Origin: Ichthyophis bannanicus
Taxonomy: Eukaryota > Chordata > Amphibia > Gymnophiona > Ichthyophiidae
Reading direction: 5' to 3'
Length of the DNA stretch: 64,000 nucleotides
NCBI GenBank assembly: GCA_033557465.1
Contig: CM066031.1
Span: 172,081,043 to 172,145,042 of the forward strand
The notes under the pieces are model-generated. The model did no database searches. It was not told the origin of the DNA and saw only the letters and a list, made by a program, of their open reading frames with translations. Below are positions 1-10,952 of this stretch, in pieces (position 1 is the stretch's first letter; every line of letters starts with the position of its first letter). A program made the position numbers and the translations under genes.

Positions 1-40
1 CAGGTTAGGCACTCAGCCCCAGTAAATTTTTTTAGAGGCC

Positions 41-450
41 AATAAAAACATAAAATATGCCATACTGGGTCAGACCAAGGTCCATCAAGCCCAGTATCCT
101 GTTTCCAACAGTGGCCAATCTAGGTCATACGTACCTAGCAGTATCCCCAAGAGACACAGGTTCCGCAATGCTTGTATTGGGTCAAGCATTGATATCCTGG
201 ATCCCTTTTTAATGATGGTTTATGGACCTTTCCTCCAGGAATTTGTTCAAACCTTTTACCTTTACTACATCCTCCGGTAACAAATTCCAGAGTTTGATTA
301 CACGTTGAGTGAAAAAAATATTTTCTCTTATTTGTCTAAAATAGTTTACCCTGTAGCTTCATTACATGTCCCCTAGCATAACTCTCAAGGTTAGGAGCAT
401 AAATCCTTTGAATATCAAGTCCTTTGGAAATTGATCCCGATGCTTTTTTA
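41..450 (-). repeat. CR1-family LINE 3' end
   Basis: Antisense to the last part of the CR1 copy at 9480-9890: the same blocks for the 'gtttccaacagtggcc' region, the 'aagcattg' region and the final codons recur in reverse order. It is 5'-truncated and holds no usable ORF. Confidence 0.85.
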
Positions 451-539
451 ATTTTATTTTTTGGATTTGATTACTTGCCTTGCCAAACCTGAACTCAGAT
501 GATGAATTTCATTTCCGAACAGTAGGTTTTGATAGCCTA

Positions 540-1150
540 CATTCTATTCACTTGGGGCCCGATTCTGTTCCAGACATAGATCCCCTCTGTGCGTCCGGTC
601 TGAACTGGACGCACAGAGGGGATCGCGATTCTGATCCTGGGGGACACGTCTGGCCCCATGGGATCAGAATCGTGAACAGTCCTGCACATGCAGGCCAAGA
701 TAGTGATTCTGTCCAGACTGCACCTGGCTAACTCAGTCAAGGCTCTTCAACGGAGCCGCGGCGCCATGGTATCATGTTGCCATGGCACCGCGGCTCTGTT
801 AAAGAGCTGTGATACCGGCCGCCGGAGAATAAAGTTAATTCTTCGCAGCCTGACCCCCGATCTGGCTTCCTAAGGCTAGGGCAGGCTGTGGGGAATGTCC
901 TCCAGCCCCCCCCTGCCCTATCCACACCCTGTCAGAAAAAAAAACATGTACAGGGAAGTTATTCACCTCAGAAGTGGAATAACTCCCCCAGATATTTCGC
1001 CGACCCTGGACGTACAGGGCCGACATTAGAATCGGCCCTGTATATCGAGGGCCGACGACCGCCCACGGCCCTCCAGACTCCGCCCCTGGGCCGCCCATTC
1101 CCCACCCCGTCTAACTTCCCCACACAACCAGCAGGGAAGTTATTTGTGGC
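540..1150. repeat. Dyad-rich unclassified repeat
   Basis: GC-rich non-coding DNA with several hairpins in series. An 18-bp perfect inverted repeat lies at 579-596/607-624 with a 10-nt loop. A second dyad of about 28 bp per arm is centred near 770 (731-758/781-810). Two near-identical 'cggccctgta' blocks lie at 1010-1050. Short ORFs on both strands look like shadows of these symmetries. It may be a foldback/MITE-type element, but no target duplication is defined. Confidence 0.5.
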
Positions 1151-2270
1151 TCAGAATAACCCCCTTGCTGTGCTATTTTTTTTCTCTTTCCTTCTTTTAG
1201 GAAATAGGAATTTTCTCTCCTTTTCCCGGCCATGCCTTGTTACTTTTTACTTTTTGCCCCCCTCTCTTTCATATTTAAGTACCGATGCTTTTTTAGGACT
1301 CCTTTTACTAAAGTGTGCTAAGCAGTTAACACATGTTTTGTGCTAGACCCAGGTCAAGTGCAAAAAGCTAATGCACTTTAGAAAAAGGGTCTCTTAATTT
1401 TGCTGCTCCTTCAAGACCATATTTTTAAAACAGTTGCTGAAATGTCACACATTCTTGTAACATTTATTTACTGCACCACTTACCAGTGTTTGACAACATG
1501 TGTGTGAATGAATTGAAATGTTTCCCGTTGGTGCTTCATAGGGAATGACCGGGCTGCTCTGAAAAGAATCAAATAAAGAAACAGAAAGTGAAAAGAAAAT
1601 TTGCGATGCCAAATTTGCGCTATTCCCTAACCCACTACAGCCTACATTTGGTGTCACAAAGTAGCCTTGACGGCTAATCCTACTGCTACTTTCGTCTGTC
1701 AGCATTTAAAGGGTAATTTCACAAGGTGCCTTGTTAAAGTACCTTTTAATACGCTTAAATTAAGTGTATGTTATAAAGACATGCAGATGCCCACTTGTCT
1801 TTATAAAATACCAGCGCAAGTGACAGAGAGCTTGCCTTAAACTGTGATCACTTAGGGGGGGTCTTTTACTAGAGAGTGCTAAGGAGTTGCACCTAGTGTG
1901 TCAATAGCTCCAAAACATCGCACTTTAGGTGCAACAACACTGCCTTACCTGTTGGGATGTGGACTGCATATTCCCGGCAGTTAACACGGAGGCCTGTCCC
2001 CTAACGCAAGCCACATTAGTGTGGGTGCATGTAACCCCGCCTATTGAGGTGGTGTTAGGTGAACCTGCACTGATTGTACAGGATGCACTTAGCACCCGGT
2101 GTGTACCCTGCGCTAACTGTGCAGAACCCACCATGCCCACTCGTGGCCCTAACACTGGATGCACATTTAGGATGGGAATGAGCCCTCGCTGTTACGGCCT
2201 CACGCTAGCTTGCAATGCATGGTCCAAGGCGTGCACCAGTGCCTTTCAATAAAAGACCACCTTAGAGCTG
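1151..2270. repeat. MITE-like interspersed repeats, non-coding
   Basis: Segments at about 1295-1400 and 1858-2260 share a 'ttttactaa' terminus and a 'gtgctaa' motif with 4330-4410, 18600-18645 and 50220-50420. The 1858-2260 copy ends with the inverted form near 2245, so a terminal inverted repeat is likely. Between 1400 and 1858 I recognise nothing. Confidence 0.4.
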
Positions 2271-3517
2271 GTGTAAATGAAGGCAAATACATTTCACAAA
2301 TATGCACATAAATTATATTTCATAATTAGCATCTATATGTGCTTGCTCTGCCCATGCTCTGCACTAACCCTGCTCCATGTAAACATATGCACCATGCAAT
2401 TAATGGGAGAGCTTTTACGCTGGCCATTCACATATATATATGGTTACTTACACATGTAAATGACTAAAATACCGGCACCTAAAACTAGGCACCTCCTTAT
2501 ATAATCATCCTCTTAAGATGAGGCATTTATGGTCAATGTTTTTGCCATTTGCTGATTTCTGCCGAACCGTGATGCTCGATGGCTGAAATCTTGCCCTGGC
2601 TTAATCATCTTAATGCACTTCATGTTCGAATTTAAGAGTGGGTGAGGAACCCCCCAGTCCTCAAGGACTTCCTTAAATGTATGCAAATCTATCTCATGCA
2701 TATTCATTAGGGAAAGCCAGAAAACCCAAACAGCTTGCGTGCCGAGGATGAAAAATTCTTTACCCCCAGTTCCAAATACAAGTGTGAAACTTCCAAACTG
2801 CCACAAGGTTTTATACAAGAAACAATGGAGCCCATTTGGAGCCAGTAGAATCACACCACGAGTGGTGTTATTGGAGCAGAACTCGAAGGAGAGGCTGTTT
2901 TTGCTTTGAAAACTCCTATTGCTGGGTTTGTTTACATTTCAATGGTGGATGTACAATGAGGGAGGGGTAAGATGACTCTCCTTACTAAGTTACACAAAAG
3001 TTGTCCTTGACAGTAGGTTTGCTAGCTCACCAAGGTCAACCCATAGAGACGGATCCGGTCCCAGCTTCTCCCTAAGTGCATGAATGGACTATATCCCATG
3101 CTTTCAAAGGGGCACAACTTGGCTTGAATCAGTCTTTTTAGCTTTATCCGGGTCATCTGGCAACCATATATAGGGGTCAATAGCATGTTGCCCCATGACA
3201 CATCAGATAACGGATCTGCAAGCATAAAAAGTATCTGTGCAACTTGCCAAGACAGAATTATATCTACAGAGTTTTCCAGGCAACTGCCACAGGATGGTAG
3301 CACTGCGTCTAGATTGTGCATTCATCATGGGCATTCATCGGCAAGAGCTGGGATCCTCTCAGTCCTCTGAAGGATGAAGGCAGCTATTTCTTTCTTTCAT
3401 ATATCAAAAATCCCCGTATCTCCAAAATGGACAGTCGTTCATGAGTGTTTTGGAAAAGTGGAACATACCTCTTGGTTTCAAAATACCTCCATGCTCTAGA
3501 TTTAAACACCTTACACT
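2271..3517. other. No recognised gene; one short interspersed repeat
   Basis: About 2630-2745 contains a stretch around 'ctcatgcatattcattag' that I know as a common vertebrate interspersed repeat. The rest shows no ORF with family resemblance and no splice-bounded exon I could support. Confidence 0.4.
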
Positions 3518-3946
3518 CAGGGCCGACCTAAGGGCTTTTGCTGCCTTAGGCAGTCTCACCATACTACCCCTGCCCCCTCAAATCTCACGCAGGAGAGAAG
3601 GGCATCATGGCAATCCCTCAATGTTGTTTTGGAAAGTGGCTTTCTGCCACTGCTTCAGCGCCATACTGTATCTTAAAGCATGTGTGCGTGTATATACCCA
3701 CACAGCCTGCTGCTCCTCCCCCTTCTGATGCAACTTCCTGCCCTCTCCAACAGGAAGTTATGCAGGAAGGGGCAAGAGTGACAGGTCATAAGTGCAAGCG
3801 CACTTTAAGGCCTACCATGGCACTAAAGCAGTGGAAGAAAGCCTCAATTTTAAAAACTGTGGAGACCCCGGGGATTGCCATGCTGTCCACTGGGACCTGA
3901 CACCCTAGGCGGTTGCCTTGTTCACCTAGTGGACGGGCCAGCCTTG
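3518..3946. mobile_element. hAT-like non-autonomous DNA transposon
   Basis: Starts CAGGGCCGACC and ends with a degenerate inverse (GGCCAGCCTTG). The flanking octamers cttacact and cctaccct match at 6 of 8 positions, fitting hAT's 8-bp duplications. No transposase ORF. Related ends recur at 18160-18600, 19365-19705, 45664-46434 and 48478. Confidence 0.55.
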
Positions 3947-4019
3947 CCTACCCTTTCTTTCTGTTAAGACAGTGAATAAAAGCATTCTATGGATATAGTA
4001 TATCATTTATGTAAGAAAG

Positions 4020-4330
4020 TACATAAGAATATAAGAATTGCCATACTGGGTGATGAATCAGAGGAACTGAAACAAATCTCAGTGAACCTGGAAGATGTAA
4101 TAGGATAATTTGACAAATTAAAGAGAAGCAAATCATCTGAATTGAATGGTATACATCCCTGAGTGCTGGAAGAACTAAAAAACGAAAATTCAGACCTACT
4201 CATCGTAACTTGCAAACTATCATTAAAGTATGTGAAGATTCGAGAGTGACCAACGTAACACCAATTTTTAAAAAGGGTTCCAGGGGTGATCTGGGAAATG
4301 ACAGACTAGTTAACCATTATAAGGAACAAA
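4020..4330 (+). repeat. CR1 LINE fragment
   Basis: Frameshifted sense-strand remnant of the region just upstream of the CR1 reverse transcriptase. It shares the 'aatttttaaaaagggttcc' block with the better copy at 8400. Confidence 0.75.
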
Positions 4331-4495
4331 GGGACTCTTACTAAAACCCGGTATGATTGTGCATTAAGGTTAAGCGCAAAGCCTCCGTGTTAGCTGTTGA
4401 AGGCTTGGCCAGCTTGTCTACTTATTATTTATTTATTTATTTATGTATTTAACTAGGCTTATATACTGTTTTTCACTGGGTCAAAGTGGTTTGTT
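4331..4495 (-). repeat. MITE terminus plus L2/SINE-type tail
   Basis: 4330-4410 resembles the 'cttactaaa' MITE family. 4425-4495 is an antisense L2-like 3' tail: 'ttatttatttatttat' followed by the complement of a 'tatataagcc' block. Confidence 0.45.
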
Positions 4496-4499
4496 GTTG

Positions 4500-6607
4500 T
4501 TAAGTGCCGTCGAGTCGGAGTCGACTCATGGCGACCCTCTGGATAGCTATCCTAAATTGTGTTCGGTCTTCAGTCAGGCGGCTCATTGACGACAGACTGG
4601 TACCCGTAGCTGCTGTTATTGTAGCAATCCATCTCATTGCTGGCCTTCCTCTTTTGCGTTGACCTTCTATCTTGCCAAGCATGATGTCTTTCTCTAATGA
4701 TCTCTCTCTCTTCGCATGATGTGTCCGAAGTATGAAAGTCGAAGTCTTGTCATCTGAGCTTCTAAAGAAAGCTTAGGTTTGATCTCCTCTAGTACCGACT
4801 TGTTTGTTCTTCGGGCAGTCCATGGTATACACAGTATTCGCCGACAGCACCATAATTCAAAGGCATCAATTTTCTTCCTGTCTGTCTTTTTCACTGTCCA
4901 GCTTTCACATCCATATGATGTTATTGAAAATACCATGGCTTGAACAAGTCGAATCTTTGTATGGAGAGACACATCTCTGCTCTTGAGAATCTTATCTAGG
5001 TCTTTCATAGCCATTCTGCCAAGAGCAATGCGTCGTCTGATTTCTTGACTGCTTGTTGCTTCTTTATTGATAGTTGATCCAAGTAGGTTAAAGTTGTTCA
5101 CAATTTCAATTTCTTCTCCTTCAACGATGAACCTGTTGATTATGCCAGTTGTCATGATCTTTGTCTTCTTTACATTAAGGTGCAGGCCCATTTTGAGACT
5201 ATGTTCTTTGATTGTGAGAAGCAAATGTTTCAGATCATCTTCGCTTTCAGCCAGTAATGTGGTATCATCAGCATAGCGAAGGTTGTTGATGAGTCTTCCA
5301 CCAATCTTCACACCTCTGTTGTCTTCATACAGTCCTGCTTCTCTGATGATTTGTTCTGCATATAAATTAAACAGGTAGGGGGAAAGTATGCAGCCTTGTC
5401 TTACACCTTTGCTTATTTTAAACCATTCTGTTTCTCCTTGTTCCGTTCGAACTGTTGCTTCTTGATCAATGTACAGATTACGCAAGAGAACGATCAGGTG
5501 TTCTGGTATACCCATGCTTCTTAATGTGGCCCAGAGTTTCTCATGGTTTACACAGTCAAAAGCCTTGCTATAGTCGATAAAGCACAAATAGATATCCTTT
5601 TGGTATTCTTTAGTCTTTTCAAGGATCCATCTCACATCCGCAATGATGTCTCTCGTTCCTCGCCCTTTCCTGAACCCTGCTTGCACTTCAGGTAGTTCTT
5701 GTTCTAGGTATGGCTGTAGTCTCTTTTGAATAATCTTCAGTAGAATCTTGCTGGCATGTGGGATCAGAGCGATTGTGCGATAATTTCCACAGTCAGTTGG
5801 ATCACCTTTCTTTAGTATTGGTATAAACACAGATCTTTTCCAGTCAGTTGGCCATGATGTTGTCTTCCATATTTCTTGGCAGAGCCTTGTAAGTACGGTA
5901 ACAGCTGCATCAGATTGCTGCAATACTTCTATGGGAATGCTATCAATGCCTGGTGCTTTGTTCTTTGATAAGGCTTTCAATGCTGCTTCAACTTCTTCTT
6001 TCATCACCAATGGTTCCTGATCATAAGGTATAGGTTGAAACGGCTGTTGGTCCACTTGATCTTTATCATATAAAAACTCTGTATATTCCTTCCACCTTTT
6101 CTTGATCTTCTCAGCATCATTCAACATAGAACCTTGAGCATCTTGTAACATTCCAATTCGAGGCTGGAACTTTTTCTTTAACTCTCGCAGCTTTAGGAAA
6201 GCCGATCTTGTTCTTCCTCTAATAGTTTCTGCTTCTATTTCCTTGCAAGTGTCATTGTAGTACTTTTCCTTGTCCTGTCTTGCTGCACGTTGGAAATCTC
6301 TGTTGAGTTCTGCGATTGTCTTTCTTTCTCCTTTGGCTTTAGCTTCTCTGCGTTTCTGGGCAATTTTCAGAGTTTCTTCCGTCATCCATTTTGGCCGTTT
6401 TTGCTTTTTCACCTTTTGTAGAGACTTCTCGCTTTCTTCCAGCACAACCTTCTTGATGTCATTCCATAACTCTTCCGGAGCTCTGTCATTTGTATCTAAA
6501 GCAGCAAATCGATTTTGCAGGCAGTCTTTAAATTCCAGTGGTATATTCTCAAGGTCATATTTTGGTGCATTCATGAGTGGTTTGCTCTTTTTCAACTTTA
6601 GCTTGAG
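4500..6607 (-). pseudogene. RTE reverse transcriptase
   Basis: Copies element RNA into DNA at the nicked target during target-primed retrotransposition. The frame at 6595-4694 (633 codons) carries the linker after the endonuclease, then the RT fingers/palm with 'DYSKAFDCVNHEKL', 'GVRQGCILSPYLFN' and the catalytic 'YADD' near 5262-5273, then the conserved BovB-like thumb ('CESWTVKKTDR', 'PWTARRTN'). The last 60 codons continue in another frame at 4682-4500. Two extra bases in a GA run near 4720 cause the shift. There is no natural start here because the upstream part of the polyprotein is separated by the inverted insertion. Confidence 0.88.
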
Positions 6608-7245
6608 GTTGAAGGAGAAGAAATTGAAATCGTGAACAACTTTAACCTACTTGGATCAACTATCAATAAAGAAGCAACAAGCAGTCAAGAAATCAGACGA
6701 CGCATTGCTCTTGGCAGAATGGCTATGAAAGACCTAGATAAGATTCTCAAGAGCAGAGATGTCTCTCTCCATACAAAGATTCAACTTGTTCAAGCCATGG
6801 TATTTTCAATAACATCATATGGATGTGAAAGCTGGACAGTGAAAAAGACAGACAGGAAGAAAATTGATGCCTTTGAATTATGGTGCTGGCGGCGAATACT
6901 GTGTATACCATGGACTGCCCGAAGAACAAACCAGTCGGTACTAGAGGAGATCAAACCTAAGCTTTCTTTAGAAGCTCAGATGACAAGACTTCGACTTTCA
7001 TACTTCGGACACATCATGTGAAGAGAGAGATCATTAGAGAAAGACATCATGCTTGGCAAGATAGAAGGTCAACGCAAAAGAGGAAGGCCAGCAATGAGAT
7101 GGATCGCTACAATAACAGCAGCTACGGGTACCAGTCTGTCAACAATGAGCCGCCTGACTGAAGACCGAACACAATTTAGGATAGCTATCCAGAGGGTCGC
7201 CATGAGTCGACTCCGACTCGCCGGCACTTAACAACAACAACAGTT
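6608..7245 (+). mobile_element. RTE 3'-end fragment inserted in reverse
   Basis: Nearly identical to the complement of 4496-5123, from 'VEGEEIEIVNNF' to the (AAC)n tail at 7231-7245. One CGA-to-TGA stop (near 7019) replaces the GA-run frameshift of the host copy. It is a 5'-truncated insertion into an element of its own family. No clear target duplication is visible. Confidence 0.85.
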
Positions 7246-7921
7246 GATGATCTGTACCACAGTCAGCTCCAGGTTTTGTCTTTGTTGATGTTACAGAGCT
7301 TTTCCATCGTTGACTTCCACAGATGTAGTCAATTTGATTTTTATACAATCCATTGGGTGAAGTCCATGTGTACAGTCGTCGCTTGTGTTGCTGGAAGAAG
7401 GTGTTTGAGATGAATAGATCATTGGTCTTGCAGAATTCTATCAATCTTTCTCCAGCTTCATTTCTGTTGCCAAGTCCATATTTTCCAACTACTTTGCCTT
7501 CTTCTTTGTTGCCAACTTTTGCGTTCCAGTCACCCATGACTATCAGGATATCCTGTTTGCATGTTCTGTCAATTTCAGCTTGTACTTGTTCATAGAACTC
7601 TTCAATTTTATTCTCTTCTGCAGCTGTTGTTGGGGCATATACTTGAATTATAGTTGTGTTGATAGGCAATCCTCGTAGACGAATAGAGATTAAGCGTTCG
7701 CTGACTACATTGTATTTCATTACAGTTCTTGCAAGTTTCTTCTTTATTATAAATGCAACACCATTTCTTCTTTGTCTTTCATTTCCAGCATAGTAGACCA
7801 TGTGATCATCTGATGCAAAGTGCCCGATGCCAGTCCATTTCAGTTCGCTGACACCCAACAGATCAAGTTGTACACGTTCCATTTCATTCTTGACCACCTC
7901 CAACTTCCCTTGGTTCACCAC
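7245..7921 (-). pseudogene. RTE apurinic-like endonuclease domain
   Basis: EEP-fold endonuclease that nicks the genomic target. Visible motifs include 'SELKWTG', 'RRNGVAFI', 'IQVYAPT', 'MGDWNAKVG' and the terminal 'CGTDHQL' with the catalytic His. The reading frame runs straight into the (CAA)n tail of the inverted fragment, which separates it from the reverse transcriptase. Confidence 0.88.
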
Positions 7922-8045
7922 CTCAGCTGAGACCTGTCCATCTTGGGAGACCCTGCCAGTAGTTAAACTACCGATAGTTTAGCTCTCAGCATCACTGATG
8001 CACGCAAGCCCTCACAGCACGACAAGCTGCAAACCAAGTGAGAGA

Positions 8046-8290
8046 AAAGTGGTTTACATCGAACAAAACATTTGTTACATGGAACGGATAAATATCTTTG
8101 TTAACAGATAACAGGTTTCCATAACAATTAACTCATTAATTGCATAATGTGTGTAATAGCTAGTTATTTTCATCAATGAACTAAATACAATTAGGATAGC
8201 TACACCTTGTGGTATCTATTTTAACTATATACAGGTTTAGGTTCTGCTATATGCGTGATTATCTCATTGAAGTCATGTCAGAGGGTGGGT
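8046..8290. other. AT-rich, no recognised feature
   Basis: No ORF or repeat family recognised between the RTE 5' leader and the CR1 tail starting with 'acatagtaacatagta'. Confidence 0.4.
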
Positions 8291-8310
8291 TACATAGTAA
8301 CATAGTAAAT

Positions 8311-9896
8311 TGAGATTGCAGACCTGCTATTGGTAATCTGTGAACTTTCATTAAAATCATCTGTAATACCTGAAGATTGGAGGGTCGCCAACGTAACACC
8401 AATTTTTAAAAAGGGTTCCAGGGGTGACCCAGGAAATTACAGACCGGTGAGCCTGACGTCAGTACCAGGGAAAATGGTAGAAACCATCATAAAGAACAAA
8501 ATTACACAGCATGTAGATAGTCTTGGCCTAATGGGAGACAGCCAACATGGCTTTAGACAAGGAAGATGTTGTCTTACTAATCTGATATGTTTCTTTGAAG
8601 GTGTGCATAAACAGGTAGACAAAGGTGAGTCGGTTGATATAGTGTATCTGGACTTCCAGAAAGCTTTTGACAAGGTCCCCCATCAGAGACTTTTGGCAAA
8701 GCTAAAAAGTCATGGGATAGGAGGCAGTGTACTATTGTGGATCGGGAACTGGTTAAAAGATAGAAAGCAGAGGGTAGGGCTAAATGGCCAATATTCCCAA
8801 TGGAAAAAAGTGAATAGTGGAGTACCCCAGGGATCTGTACTGGGTCCGCTACTTTTTGACATATTCATAAATGACCTGGAAAAGGGAATAACTAGTGAGG
8901 TTATCAAATTTGCAGATGACACAAAACTGTTTAAAGTTGTTAAAACCCAAGAGGATTGTGGAAAACTGCAGGAGGATCTGGATAAATTGGAAGACTGGGC
9001 ATCCAAATGGCAGATGAAATTTAATGTGGACAAATGCAAAGTTATGCACCTAGGAAAGAACAACCCACACTATTGTTACACGATGCAAGGCTCCACATTA
9101 GAAACCACCACCCAGGAAAAGGATTTAGGAGTCATCGTGGATAACATGTTGAAACCCTCCGCCCAGTGTGCAGCGGCGGCCAAGAAAGCAAATAGAATGC
9201 TAGGTATCATAAGGAAAGGGATGGAGAATAAAACAAAGGATATTATAATGCCTCTGTATCGCTCCATGGTACGACCGCACCTTGAATATTGTGTGCAATT
9301 CTGGTCACCGTATCTTAAAAAGGACATAGCGTTATTAGAAAAAGTACAGAGAAGAGCCACCAAATTGGTGAAGGGGATGGAAGGCTACTCCTATGAAGAG
9401 AGGCTAAAAAGGTTAGGGCTTTTTAGCCTGGAAAAGAGACGGCTGAGGGGAGATATGATAGAGGTCTATAAATTAATGAATGGAGTGGAACGGATAAACG
9501 TGGATCAATTGTTTACGCTATCAGAATATAGAAAGACTAGGGGACATGTAATGAAGCTACAGGGTAAACTATTTAAGACAAATAAGAGAAAATATTTTTT
9601 CACTCAACGTGTAATCAAACTCTGGAATCTGTTACCGGAGGATGTAGTAAGGGCTGTTAGTATAGCTGGGTTTAAAAAAGGTTTGGACAAGTTCCTGGAG
9701 GAAAGGTCCATAAACCACTATTAAAAAGGGACCCAGGATATCAATGCTTGACCCAGTACAAGCATTGTGGAACCTGTGTCTTTTGGGGATATTGCTAGGT
9801 ACGTATGACCTAGATTGGCCACTGTTGGAAACAGGATACTGGGCTTGATGGACCTCGGTCTGACCCAGTATGGCATATCTTATGTACTTATGTTCT
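8311..9896 (+). mobile_element. CR1 LINE, 5'-truncated
   Basis: Sense CR1 ending in the 'catatcttatgtacttatgttctta' type 3' end, the best-preserved CR1 of the window. It begins within the region upstream of the RT domain and has no endonuclease. Confidence 0.9.
8330..9724 (+). CDS. CR1 reverse transcriptase, open but N-truncated
   Basis: 464 open codons covering the whole reverse transcriptase and C-terminal domain of a CR1-clade ORF2. Motifs in order: '[13 protein letters not shown]', 'SQHGFRQGR', '[11 protein letters not shown]', '[14 protein letters not shown]', catalytic 'FADDTKL', 'KDLGVIVD', '[11 protein letters not shown]' and 'RRATKLVKG'. It makes cDNA at the target during retrotransposition. 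No stop interrupts it, so the insertion is comparatively young, but the endonuclease half is missing and the first codon shown is internal to the parental ORF. It therefore cannot be an autonomous gene. Confidence 0.9.
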   Translation: MVICELSLKSSVIPEDWRVANVTPIFKKGSRGDPGNYRPVSLTSVPGKMVETIIKNKITQHVDSLGLMGDSQHGFRQGRCCLTNLICFFEGVHKQVDKGESVDIVYLDFQKAFDKVPHQRLLAKLKSHGIGGSVLLWIGNWLKDRKQRVGLNGQYSQWKKVNSGVPQGSVLGPLLFDIFINDLEKGITSEVIKFADDTKLFKVVKTQEDCGKLQEDLDKLEDWASKWQMKFNVDKCKVMHLGKNNPHYCYTMQGSTLETTTQEKDLGVIVDNMLKPSAQCAAAAKKANRMLGIIRKGMENKTKDIIMPLYRSMVRPHLEYCVQFWSPYLKKDIALLEKVQRRATKLVKGMEGYSYEERLKRLGLFSLEKRRLRGDMIEVYKLMNGVERINVDQLFTLSEYRKTRGHVMKLQGKLFKTNKRKYFFTQRVIKLWNLLPEDVVRAVSIAGFKKGLDKFLEERSINHY

Positions 9897-10300
9897 TAAA
9901 TGACGGCAGATAAAGACCAGCATGGTCCATCTAGTCTGCCCAGTAAGATGGCAAGAGTAGGTGCATCTGCCGCTCCATGCAGGCCACCCCTCCCCATGTC
10001 TTTGTTTTAGGGGTGAACCCACTGCTCCGTGTAGGACACCCCTGTATGTTGAGAAATTAGTTAAGTTTATTTTGATTTTATCCTGTTGTTGTAAAGGGAT
10101 CCACTGTGTCTGTCCCATGCCATTCTGAATTCCGTCACTGTGTTTGCCCCCACCACTTCCATCGGGAGGGCACTCGAAGCATCCAACACCCTTTCAGTAT
10201 AAAAGTATTTCCTGACATTGCCTTTCAATTTACCCCCTCGCAGCTTCGTGTTATGCCCTCTAGTTTTACAGCTTCCCCCTCTTTGGAAGAGGTTGGTTTG

Positions 10301-10314
10301 TTCATTATTTCTCT
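10301..10314 (+). repeat. L1 target-site duplication, left copy
   Basis: TTCATTATTTCTCT, identical to 16104-16117. It lies within the CR1 sequence, directly before the T-run that is the complement of the L1 poly(A) tail. Confidence 0.92.
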
Positions 10315-10952
10315 CTTTTATTTTTTTTTTATTTTAAATTTTATTAAGCACCATCAAAAATATACAGCACAGTACCCTTGAACCCCATACAAACTTTAAC
10401 TCCATGCCCAGAAACCGTCATTACCCCCCTTCTAACAATAATTCCCCCAATTTTAAGACAATATCGTCACTCCTTACATTCCACCTATCATGATGCAGCT
10501 CTACTTCATCTACTAATGCAGGAACATAAACAGCCAGTCCTTTTCTTCACATTATACCAGTTCCCCCCCCCCATGAACGCCCCCCCCTCTGTGTATTGAC
10601 AAGGCCTTCTCAGCGCCTTCATTAATGCTTATCATGCCATGGTGCTTTTATCCCCTCTCAATAATACCAAATACCACTCTCCCACCTTACCCCATATATA
10701 TTTGTTTTTTTTAAATTTTACCCCCTCAATCCCCCCTCCTCCCCTCTCTCCCAGCCCCCCTCCCTCCATTCCTCGTATAATTGCCAAACTTCCCTGTGTC
10801 TCCTCCCCTGATTCCTACTTAAAGCCCCCACTAGACTCATATGCCAAAAATATTCAACTCTGCCCAAAATTTCTCCCAGCGTGGGACTCTCCGCTCCCTT
10901 CCATCTTTGCAATGCTGCCAACTGGCCCGCTATTACACAATAATGCCAAAAC

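Larger units (their letters stand above)
4496..8045 (-). mobile_element. RTE/BovB-clade LINE, interrupted
   Basis: Endonuclease (7245-7921) and reverse transcriptase (4500-6607) both read on the minus strand and belong to one element. The 3' end is a (CAA)n-type tail at 4492-4502. A 638-bp piece of the same family's 3' end lies in opposite orientation between the two domains (6608-7245). The 5' leader near 7921-8045 is shared with the fragment ending at 32825. Strong resemblance to BovB, including 'DAFELWC' and 'VKKTDRKKIDAFE'. Not intact. Confidence 0.9.

Noticed and set aside
888..1346. 152-codon ORF
   Set aside because: Lies across dyad-rich DNA with no domain, and the antisense strand is open too.
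1445..1705. 86-codon antisense ORF as a possible exon
   Set aside because: No family resemblance, no start or splice context I could defend.
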